A stretch of DNA of 64,000 nt. Origin: Argyresthia goedartella. Its lineage: Eukaryota > Arthropoda > Insecta > Lepidoptera > Argyresthiidae. A model generated the notes under the pieces. That model was not told the origin of the DNA. It did not search any database and saw nothing but the letters and a program-made list of their open reading frames with translations. Position 1 is the first letter of the stretch. Every line of letters starts with the position of its first letter. The stretch is from contig OX463809.1 of the NCBI GenBank assembly GCA_949825045.1, forward strand, positions 7,591,501 to 7,655,500, given 5' to 3'. Shown piece by piece: positions 12,401 to 24,400 of this stretch. A program made the position numbers and the translations under genes.

Positions 12401-15400
12401 AAAAGTCTTATCAGAGTTCTCGGAAGGCCTATAGTTTTTAAATTTATTATAATCATGTCTGTAAGTAGAGTAGTTAGTGCTGCCATTACCTCTATTGATA
12501 GGTGTGCCAGAAGACTGCCGGTTATAAGCAAATTCCCGAGCTAGAGTGTCAGAACTGACCTTAGGAGGTTCATGAAATTGGGCCGTGCGAGCTTGAATAT
12601 TCTCAAAACTGCGGCACAATTCTTTTAGCGCGTCAATACTCGTTATGTTTGGTGAAGCTGCTAGAGTACTGGCGTAAATTGGACGAATATTGTGTAAGAG
12701 AATTTCTAGCTTGTCCTCCTCAGGTAACTGTTTGTTCAATCGAGAAAACATACCGTGCATTATAGAAATGTAAATAGAGATATTTTCCTGTTCACCCTGT
12801 GTACGCATCCTAATTTCCGACAGTAGACGGTAATCGTAATCACTCTGACTAAAATCCTGTTTTAATTGCTTAACAAGCTCATCCCATGTCTCGACCTTGT
12901 CCTTAACGCAACGGAACCAGTGTAGCGCGTCATCGGTAAAAATATCAAATCCAAAAGTTAGCAACTTGTCCCTAGACATGCTCCTCGAAAACACTAGCTC
13001 CTCGGCCTTCTGAATGAAAGATCTAACGCATGTCTTCCCATTAAACTTGAGCCTGCCAACCACATCTGACACCAGTTTCTTCTCGCAAGTAACAGTTATC
13101 CGCTCGGACCATGGTTCTGGATTTGTTGAGGTTGACGGATCTTCAACTTTCAATTTTTTTAGCTCCTGCAGGTAGGCCTTAAATCTTTGAGAATATTCCA
13201 GGTAAGAGACCTCCACTGAAACGTGCCTATCAATCCTAACAAGCCTGTAATAAACATGATGTAGCATTGTCTCCGTTCTCGAGTAAACATTTTTATCAAA
13301 TTTAGACTTTAAGCTATCCAAATTATCTCTTACCTTCACTAAGGTATCTCTAACCTGCGCCAAATCAACAACCGGCTCTAAGTGAGACTCTAAAATGTCT
13401 TCCGATGGAAGAAGTGAGGCTAATTTAACTATCTGTTTCCTAAGCTCCTGAACCGATTCACCGGTAGTACCACCCCGTACACCAACCTCGTACTCCAGTT
13501 CAGCCTTTTGTAAAGATAAAAATTTAATTTGGTAAGACATGTTTCCCTAGTAGGTGTGTGTTGCAATCACAAATAAACAACAATAGAAGACAATCAATCA
13601 ACCCAGCCTTAAAATCAATTTCGGGTAAAAATTTAAATCAATAAAAGTGTGAATTTCGGAATTCGAACAATAGTTTAAACGTCGAAACGTAAAGGATTAA
13701 AACAATAAAAACCCGTAGGAATACTCAAACTCAAAATTACTAGTTCTGTAATGTAATAAAATCAATCACACTTTTAATGACGACCTGATATAACCAAACC
13801 AAAGCAAACAAACAACACAAATGATTACTATGTAATACTACAGACAAATGTAAGTGAACACGGCTCAGTGAAAACCTATTGAGTGGGCGCCATTGTAACG
13901 CTTGGGGGTCTGGGTAAAACAAAACACTAATTAACAGATTTACAAGGTTTAATTTAAGTAAACTCCAGGATGCCCAACAATTAGCAATGCGTTGATTTAG
14001 CTCTCAGGGATGAGTTCTAGAATTCACAATTATAGGTAAGCCGTGTCCACTTAGCACTGCCTTGATAGGTAACCACTTCCCTGTAGCTATGCGGCAGGTG
14101 GTGGCACGCGTCTGGTGATGTCACCGATGTAGTCCGGAGTCAGGCAGGGCGGATCAGCAGCGGAAAGTGGCCATCAGGGTCCCAATATAGTTTGGGTCCG
14201 GCAAGTAAAACCCTGGAATTACCAATTGGGGGATTGGACATTTTGCAAAAAGTCTAATTCCACGTTACTGCCTGCAACATCCGTTGATAAGCGGTGATCG
14301 AAGCGCTATTAACAGGGAGGCTACCAAAAGCATTAAATAGTAATCAATGATGTTGCAGCAGTATAAAAAAAATCAGTTTAGGTATGGAAAGTGGAAGCAA
14401 CAAATCACATCGTTTAATAAAATTACAATTTATGCGAAATATGGTGTAAAAGCTATACAAGCAGTTGGAGAATAATATTATTCATTCAATTCATATGCGA
14501 CTACGCCTTAAAACCAATTTAGCACATAGATATTAATAGCTAGCGGGTAGGTATAGACTCGGCTAAGTAGACAAAGGAATTTCATCATCCTAGTTGTTCA
14601 CGAATAGCGGCATAAAATGATGGAATGATTCTAGCTACAAAATAAGCGTTTTAAGTAACATTAGGCATGTAATATAAATCTACTGATTCACATTAGTAAA
14701 GGTTAAAACTATAAGTTATAATTTTTGCAACACTCACCCGACTGGGAAACACACACACCTATTAAAATTGATAGGTAGCTAAATAATTCATCTAGCTAAA
14801 TAAATAATGCATCATTGAACACTGCGCTCCATGCACAAGACAATTAAACCATACAATTGGAATTAGTTTAAAATAAATAATAAATTAGCGCTCCAAAGTA
14901 GTGGTGGCGAATGTGAGGTACGGTAGCCCCGAGCAAAGTGAATGCTGGCCGCGCCCCGCTCCACGAGTATTCGTGTGACGTCTACATATCGCTTGCTTCT
15001 TCGTTGGTGCGAGTTAAGCGCCTACGGCTTTTGTCATAGCAATAATCTCATTTGGAACGTTGGCTGGTTAAATAACGGTAATCAAGAATCCTTAGACTTA
15101 GTTTGTAGAAATCTATTTATTTTATTTGTTAAGTTTAGGTACTAGGATTAAGGTAATATTAAGGTTGTATATAATATACTTTTTCAATAAAATTGTTTAC
15201 TCGAAGCATGTAAAAACAGTTATGTTACAACCTCAGCAACATTGCGCGCGTAAAGTTTCAGAAATGGCGGCAATCGTAGCCAGCGTTATTGCGCGCGCTC
15301 AATTTTCAGGTCTTTGGCAACTCAATAAAGAGCTTATCGTGTCTAAGAATGTGTCACGATCATGCAATGCACAGTAATGTGAACAGCAGGCAGCGATTTA

Positions 15401-18400
15401 CCTAGGCTTAAAGCCAGGTAAGTATGTATAATAACAATTTTATTTTCAGGTAAAATTGCTACATTATACCTAAAGTTACCTGCCTTTAAGCCTAATATTG
15501 AGTAGTGTTTGGTATCGACTGCTGAGAAAAAACGCCAATGTGATATGACTAGGAGTTCATTTATGGAAACCTTATATAAATTATGATACTGAATGTGTAT
15601 GCATCATCGTGTACGTGATGCAAAGATAGGCTGCGCAAATGCAACTCAAAAATAAGTCAAATAGATAGAAACAAACACAGACTTAAGAAAGGTCTGATGA
15701 AGTCATCTTTTGAGGCCAGCCGAGTTTTGGGCTGGCTAGGTTAGACTTGGTTAGTTAGTTTCTGGCTATTAAGACTCATCTGATCTATATGAATCTAAGA
15801 ATATGCAAAGCTTTACAGTAGGTTTTCCCTTCAGTCAGCACTTAAGTACAAGTTCACCGAGATTGGTGCTCGGTGGTTGGCTGCTAGCTCGCCATTCACC
15901 TCGACGACTACCAAGACTGCAGTTGTGAGGTCAGGATATCAGGTCGGTCACCTGACCTACGAAACTCGGAGCTAGAGACGTAGGTGCCGAATCGAATACA
16001 TGTGAAAATGAGTTATTATAATTTGTACCTTGCACAGACAGGGCCAATCTGATTTAAATACAAAACATTGATAAAATTAGTGATTAGCAGTAGGTATAAT
16101 CAAATTACACTTGCTGTATTTTGAATCGGGAGTGCGCCTCCTGGATGCATTACCACTGATTATGTACTTCCACATATGATTGGTCTTTGCAAAAGACTGG
16201 CGAACAAGTCTGTAATCTGACTTTAATAATAAAGTTACTCAATTAATCTAAATACCTTATCGTATCACTTCTGCGAAGAATAGCTAGATGTGGCTGATTC
16301 TATTACAGGAGCTAGTGTGGCTATCTGACTAAACTGAAGATGCTTCTACAGTGGGCAAGCATAGAGAAAAAGACAAGTTTACGTGTAATAAGCATATTTG
16401 TAAATGCCTACAGTGATAAAGAAGTTTAGTATCTATCGTATTCAATTATCATTGATCAGATACCTAATACAAGTATCTGAACGCGTTTTCATTATTACCC
16501 GCAGATGTGTAGACAACATTATGTGAAACCATGTTACCTAGGACTGAACCATAAAAGCACATACTTCACTGGGATAATCCGGCGTGGTCATAACATTCAT
16601 TAAAATAATAATGTGTAATGGATAAAAGTTTTGAAAAACAGTTCACTGGTAGAAATACCAGGTTGGTGTCCTAACATAACATAGCGTCACGCCTTTTCCC
16701 ATACGCGGCGGCAGAGGCACAATGGCGCCCACGCTCAATATGCTAATGTATATCATGCTCAGTCCGATATTCTATACTCCATTGCTACTTTATAATTATT
16801 ATTCCTTTACTATGTAGGTACTCTACGGAACAGCTGTAGAAATATTAAGGAACTCTGCTTGTGGGCTGTATGCCGCACCGGCCACATCCACGACACAATA
16901 TGGTTAGATTACCTCGATTTCGTCGACTTGGTTAAAGCTGCCTTTGCTGTTCGCTTGGGATATGTCGAAATAAAGCGACTATTGAGAAACAACTAAATAA
17001 ATAGTTTATATTTATGTCCTGAGAGACTCGAGGACTGTCATCAGCTCCTTTTGGATAATATACTGAAAAGTGCATTCTTACAGCCACTTACCTAGTGAAT
17101 TATGAAGACCTGCGCGGTCCAGTGCCACGTAGGTCATTTGTGAGAAGTAATGTAGATAACTTCTCTATATGGCTCCGACAATATCCTGGTGGATAACTGT
17201 CTGAATAATATTAGCAGACTATATCTTTGGATAGTGAATCTGAAAGGTGACTGCTACAATGACAACTATCTGAAGCAGTGAAGTAGGCATATTGCCGACC
17301 ATATATCCTGCCGGATTGATGAAAGTAGTCGGGTTGAAAAACGACGGCTCTGTTGTTAGATTGTAACGCGTTGTTATATTAGGGGTTGGAGGAAATCAAC
17401 TAGGTAGGTACTCAAAGTTCTTTAAAAATATGGTTTAACATATTAAAGGTAAGTCCAACACCAAAATTAGAGCAGTTTATGATTACCCTTTGACTATTGT
17501 ATTATATAGATAGCCGGTCCTCCAGCCACATACCTAATGTTTAGAAGTCCCTTTTAATCCATTAAAAGCAGCAGCGCTAAAATGGAAATGATTGATTTCG
17601 AAGCAAAGAAAGTTACATAAAGTAATTAGTATAAATGGAATATAAAATAGTGTAAGAAAATTGTTTGCCTCCACTCTATCCGCCTCGTTCTACCAACATC
17701 AGGCGATGTTTCTGTATGAAAATGTCGCTTTGAACCTTGCACAGATGGAAACGTTGCAGAGACTGAGTTAGATCTCAAGTTTCGCCGGGATACTAGAAAT
17801 GCACGACAACCAGCCATCAGATATCTACATCTTTGCGCAAGATGTTTAATTGAACCGTCTCGCATAGACTGAGTCATTTCATACTCACACGAGCGTTTAG
17901 TAGCGATGTCCCCTTACGCGCAGGCACTACCGGCATAACCGCTAACGGCTGACGTAACTGCATGTCAATGTCGCTTTAAACCTTGCAGGTGGACTAAGTT
18001 GCAGAAACTGTATCAGCGGTATATTACCATCGAAGATTGATCAACAGGTCACTTCACGAGGGAATTTCAATTTCTCTGTAGCCAAGCTGCGCTGATCGGT
18101 GTACTTATGGCGCTCAGACTGGGCTGCGGCACCTACATTTGGCTGCGGCTCGTAGTCGCCGCGTCGTCGTTCGCCTCCTGCCTCCCCTCCGCGCACGCAC
18201 CAGCCTTGCGCAGGCTGGCGGCCCGGAGCGCTCGCCGTATGCCGGCTCCGGGCGGCGGGGGCGCGTCACCGCTGCGCGCGGGCGCGGGCTAAGTGTAGCG
18301 GGCAGCCAGCAGCGCAAGGGCTCACCTTCTCTGCTCGCCTTGCTCTGGAGGTCGAACTCACAAAAATGCACGCAGTCGCCGTGTCGTCGTTTGCCTCCTG

Positions 18401-21400
18401 CTTCCCCTCCGCGCGCGCGCCAGCCTTGCGCAGGCTGGCGCCCCGGAGCGCTAGCTGGGCTCCGGGCGGCGGGGGCGCGACACCGCTGCGCGCGGGCGCG
18501 GGCTAACAGTTGCGGGGAGCCCTTTGCACAAGGGCTTGCCTCCTCTGTTTGCCTTGCCCTGGAGGTCAAACTCACGAAAAATCTCCAGGTTTCTCCTTCC
18601 TCGGACATAAAATCTGTAAAACTGGGATTAGTTATGGAATATCCACCGAGGGCAAAATCTTGCACGAGGTTACCATTACGCGATGGTCGTGAATGCATTA
18701 AGTATAGATCCACTCGTCCAACGTCAATATTTCGCAATTGATAAGAATCGATTTTATTATATTCCCCCTCGGAAGACATCTCGTTGATTGTATTACATAC
18801 CTTTTCCCTGTAGCTGGAATCTGCTTGGTGCTCAACAAGCCAAGACATGACCGTCGAAAATATCCCTTTTTGGGCCTCCTTCTGCTTGATCAAACCATGT
18901 GGTACTACCATGGGCGGTCACTACGTTCCCGCCAAGTATGATTGCCATCTAAGGACTTGGCGCACTCGAGTTCATTGAACTCCAGCACAGAACAATAAAA
19001 GTTTGTATCTCATGCGAACGGCAAATACCTAATCTGATTGTATTGGATTTACTTATGATTTTCTCGGCGTGAGATTCGAATGAATGCAATGTTTTTACTT
19101 TCGAGGGTAGTTAAAAATAGCTACTTATAAATATCACTCCTATATAGGGAGTGATATTCCTAACAAATTCAATGTCAGAATTAAACATATCTTATTGCGA
19201 GATTGTGTGAGTTACTAAACATTGCATCACTCGATCTGTTTAGCATATGATCATGCATTGCCGAGATGTTACTAGCTGAAACTTGGAACGATTTTTCCAG
19301 ATTACTTGTCCTTGAATTCTTTCTTACTCCCCCGAAGTCTTCTCCTCCGGCTGCTCCTCCTCTCCGGAGACGTGGAAGTGGAACTGCTGTAGCGATCACT
19401 CCTCGATGATTCACTACGCGGGGCTATCTACCGCGGTTTTTATTAAACGGATTATTTTTTGCTGTTACACTGAACAATTAACTCTATAACCGTAACAAAA
19501 TTCCAAGGATATTTCGAAAAGTAACTTGGAATATTTTCAAATTTGTTAAACGCGTGCACACGGAAAGAAATCCAAAACGCCAATGACCTGAAAATTGAGC
19601 GCGCGCAATAACGCTGGCTACGATTGCCGCCATTTCTGAAACTTTACGCGCGCAATGTTGCTGAGGTTCAAAACGGATATGACATGTATTTTAGGAGTTT
19701 TAAACAGGAAGTGAGCTATTTGGGGCTAATTTCGTCGCACCGGAAAGGAAGTCAAGTATGCTACTCTCAATATTAGGCTTAAAGCCAGGTAACGTCAGGT
19801 ATAATAAAGCTACTGTTCCAGAAAATTGAGTATTTAATAACTTGGTAAACGTGGACGCAACGGTACCGCTGCCACCCTCTGTGGGAAAAGGCATGACGCC
19901 ACGTGTGTGTGCGCTGTTCCACATACCAGTGAAGCACGACGTGCTGGCAGATAGCGGCGGAGAGCTGGGCGTTGTCAGTGTTCGCGTCGCTGAGTAGAGC
20001 GGGGGGCGCCGCGGCGCTCTCCGACCGGCCGTCCGACCAGCTGCATGTGTCTGTGGGTAAACTGGCGTTTCTTAACAAATCATGGGTTTCCTATATATTA
20101 CAACCAATGGTTGCTCATATCCTACATAAAATTGTGCAGTCAGCAAAATTCGATTGTATTTTGTACGATTCTACATGCCGGGTAACTCGCTGCTGAAAAT
20201 GTTAACTTACCAGAGTTTACCGATGGCTGTGCGGTATCGGACTGAGCTCTCGGCGCGGGGGATCTGAAACACATGTTTTATGTTTAAATGTTTGTGTTGT
20301 CGAGTTCCAATGGAAAATGGCAAGCGCTTTTGATTACTTAGAGGACAGATGTCCATGGGAATAGATTGTTTGGAGTAACAGGCTGTTTCGATATATAATT
20401 AGCATTCATTCATTCATTCACGCCACCATGTCCTCGTCCAGCAGCCCACCCGATCTCAACACCATCGCCAGCGAGTTTGTGGAATTTAAGGCATTCACTT
20501 GGAACTGCCTTGACTTGCTGCGCGCACAGATGGAGTTGTTGCTTGCTGGCCAGGACCGTCTCGAGATGGCATCCAGACGGAAGGTGCTTCTTCTCCATGG
20601 TGTTCCTGAAGTGGAGAATGAGGACTCCGTTGACATTGGTCGTGCAGTATTGTCCGACCAAATGAAGTTGTCCCCGGAGTGTGTGTCCAACATCAGTTTA
20701 GTGCATAGACTAGGATCCACGAAGAAGCCGTCGCATCCCCATCCGTTGCTGGTGAGGTTCTCGACCTTTAGTGCTCGCTCAGAGGCCTGGAAAGGCAAGA
20801 CTGCATTGAAGGGATCCAGAGTCACAGTAACCGAGTTTTTAACAAAGACGAGGCATGAGGTGTTTATGGCTGCCAGGAAGCACTTTGGTGTGCAGAATTG
20901 CTGGACCACAGAGGGCACGATCGTCTTGCTGCTTCCTGACAAACCCAGACAGAAGGTGGAGCGTATGTCGGAGCTTCTGGTTCACACCAGCAAGTTCCCT
21001 CCTTCTGTTGGGCAGTCGGAACCTGCTAAGATATCTGCTCCAAAGTCGGCTGGGGTCGCTTCAGGTCCAGTGGCTGCCTCTTCGGCGCCCGGCACTGCCA
21101 AGCGTCAAATCAGGCGCGCTGGTCCGACTAAAGCCAAGAAATAAACATCTTTTCCGTACTCGCTATCACAATTTGGACGGGTAATACTCAATTTTCCCAA
21201 CAAGGTAGTTTATTTTATTCATTTATTTTTGTTCACCTTCAATAATGTTTATATTTATTTTTCGGTTTCTGTTTCATGCTTCAATTTCTTATAAGGTGGC
21301 TTCCATCGGTTTGATGATTCTGCCAATGTCAAGATTCAGAAATTACACGTTATTAATTTATTTCGGTCCAAATCACAGGGTTTCCGGTATCTAGAATAAA

Positions 21401-24400
21401 CAGGACAACACAATAGATACATAAATATTAAATTATGTTAGTTTAGTTAGACTACAACAAGTCTGAAGTCAACATTCAATCAATATCATGTTTGTCATTG
21501 TGTCATGCTTCTATTCCAACACTGCCCCAACGTTCATCCAACGTTGAGCTGTTGTTGCTGTATTGTCGGACGGAACGCAGGGCGTGTTCCTTAAAAATTA
21601 ATGTATAAAAATAATGTTAGTGTTCCATATTACCTATAATGCTCTGTGTATTAGTGATTGTTCCACAATGTGTCCCGTTTCCATTTGTATTAGTGATTGT
21701 TCCACAATGTGTCCCGTTTTCGTGAAATTAGTCCATTTATGTGTATTATTCTTCCTCAATGTTTAAGATGAAATATTTTTCTGATTTTTCCCCGATAAGC
21801 CCAGTGTATGACTACGACTGGGTTCAGGCTATTTATTTATTTTAAGTATTTGATTTTTTTTTTAGGGTAATATCGATTTATTATTGGGTTTATTTATTAT
21901 ATATATATATATTTGTATTCATTGTATTAGTATATTTATTTTAGACTATGGATACCTACAACTTTAGTAATAGTTTCTTCTCATCTTGTGATAACGATAT
22001 TTCTGTTAGCGCGGGAAGTGTTGGGTCAACAGCGGATGATTCGCTGTCATCTAACTTGAAACGGGTGTTTTCAAACCTTGGTGCGAACTTCAACGTTGTT
22101 CATATTAATGCACAAAGCATTCATACCAGCTATGCTGACCTTCTTGTAGTTTTTAGTGATCTGAACATACATGGCATTCTTGTTTCGGAATCTTTTCTCA
22201 AGCCGTCTCTTTCTTCTGCCATGTATGCTCTCCCAGGGTTCAGTCTCTACCGGAACGACAGGATAGGCAAGGCTGATGGCGGTGTTGCTATCTACCTTCG
22301 TTCTGACATCCCATGCAAAGTCATCAGCCAGTCGCCAAGCCTGTACTCTGGTTCTGCTGAACACCTGTTCCTGGAGATATTCTTGCGTCACAACAAAGTC
22401 CTCCTGGGTGTCTATTATAGCCCCTCTCTTCGAATCGACTATTTTAACTCTTTTGAAACCCTTCTCAGTGACTTGACTCCTCTTTATAGCGACACCCTAA
22501 TTCTCGGCGACTTCAACACTTGCCTTCTCATGAATAACGGTCGCTCTGCGAAGCTGAATTCTCTTGTAAGTTCATTTAACATGCATATCCTTCCTCTAGA
22601 GGCCACTCACTTTCAACCACACTGCACCCCCTCTCTTCTAGATCTAATGATTACTTCTGACATGTCTAAGGTTGCTGCGCATGGCCAACTTAACGCCCCT
22701 TTCTCCTATCACAATCTTATTTATCTCTCTTATAAGATAAAGCCTCCCAAGCGTGCAGCTAAATTCCTTGACATTCGTAGCTTCAAGGGCATGGATATAA
22801 CCTCCCTTAATTCAGACGCCTCTTCTGTCGACTGGTCGCCTGTCTACGGTAGTGAGACCATTGATGACAAAGTACGGATCTTCAACTCTATTGTCCTGAG
22901 CTTGTTTGATAAGCATGCCCCGGTCAAGAGGGTTAGAGTTAAGCATCTCCCTGCACCATGGCTTACTGACACGATTAAGGGTCTGATGGCTAAGAGAAAC
23001 CGTGCCAAGTCTAGATATAAGAGGGATCCGACCGAAGAGAATCTTTTAATTTTCAAACGCCTCCGTAATCGTTGCAATCGCCTGTGTCGTGATTCTAAAC
23101 GCCGTCATATCTACGAATGTATCGAGAGCTATACTCCAGCACAGGTCTGGAAGTTCCTGAAGACCCTTGGTGTTGGTAAGTCCCGGGACTTGGCAGCCGG
23201 AAATGTCGATCTCCGGGGTCTCAATAGTTTCTTTGCAACTCCCCCTGTCGCGATGGACCCCCTCGTCAAGGATGCAACCCTTCGTAACCTACGGTCCAAG
23301 GCAATAGCCCTCAACTCAGCATTTAATTTTATCCCTGCCGGAATCGGCGCAGTAAGGAGGGCAATACTAGCAATCTCGTCGAAGGCCATAGGTGAGGACA
23401 AGATCTGTTCTCAGATGATAACAACTATCATTGATGTTCTGTTACCTCTCATCACCCACATAATTAATGTGTCGCTTGACCAATGTTGCTACCCCAGCCA
23501 GTGGAAATTGGCACTTGTGATTCCCCTCCCCAAAACGTCCAATCCCGCCTCCTTTAAAGATTTCCGTCCCATTTCTATTCTGCCTATCCTCTCCAAAGTC
23601 CTGGAATCAATTGTTCACTCCCAACTCTCCTCCTACCTTTCCTCAAAAATGTTACTGAATCCCCACCAATCAGGTTTCAGGCCGGGTCACAGCACTACCA
23701 CAGCACTGCTCAAAGTCACTGACGACATTCAATTAGCTATGGATCAAAAGCAGCTTACGGTCCTTACACTGCTTGATTTCAGTAGCGCCTTCAACTGCGT
23801 CGATTTCGATATACTAGTTGAAATTTTAAAGTCACTTAATGTCTCCTCGCACTCTGCTCGCTGGTTTGACTCCTACCTGAGAGATCGCCAGCAACGCATT
23901 AAGTCTGAGGAGATCTCAACGGACTGGTGTGATCTCTCCGCAGGTGTTCCGCAGGGAGGAATCCTTTCTCCTCTCCTCTTCTCGGTATTCATTAACTCCA
24001 TCTCTGACGTTCTTACCTCTTCTTATCATCTGTACGCAGATGACCTTCAAATATATCGGCACTTCTCTCCGTGTGATGTGAATCTGACAGTAGAGGCGTT
24101 GAACGCTGATCTCGATAACATCAGGAAATGGGCTACCTCATATGGTCTGCTTGTCAACCCGGGCAAATCGCAGGCCATGATTTTGGGTACTCGTCACTCT
24201 CATAACCTAGTTCAGAAAATGCCCGTCGACCCTATAGTGTATGATGGTAACATAATTTCATACAGCGAGAAGGCCAAGAATCTTGGGGTTGTATTTGATA
24301 AATTGTTGTCCTGGTCGCCCCATGTTTGTGAGGTCAGCAGACGAGTCTTTGCGTCATTTCACTCCCTACGGAGATTGCAGCACTTCCTGCCGCAGCAGAC

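Larger units (their letters stand above)
7161..15229 (-). mobile_element. Full-length Ty3/Gypsy LTR retrotransposon, 8,069 bp
   Basis: Two 1,336-bp LTRs (TGTAAC...GTTACA) bound an internal region with gag and pol in order on the minus strand. ACCT flanks both sides (7157-7160, 15230-15233). A primer-binding site starts 1 nt inside the 5' LTR and a polypurine tract abuts the 3' LTR. Pol order protease-RT-RNase H-integrase is the Gypsy order. No env-like ORF fits between pol (ends 8949) and the LTR. All parts look intact and the LTRs look identical, so insertion is recent. It lies in the UBR4 intron in sense orientation. Confidence 0.95.
6992..15461. mobile_element. MITE copy A split by the Gypsy insertion
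   Basis: The outer pieces 6992-7160 and 15234-15461 join into a ~397-bp element with ~65-bp inverted ends (tagcaattttacctg... at the left, its inverse ending at 15461). A diverged second copy at about 19580-19796 on the other strand reads straight through the joint, showing the pre-insertion sequence. Confidence 0.75.

Noticed and set aside
18139..18741. 200-codon plus-strand ORF in the GC-rich block
   Set aside because: It spans the tandem repeat in a frame dominated by Arg/Ala/Pro from GC-rich DNA and has no recognisable domain; both strands are open there only because stops are rare at this GC content.
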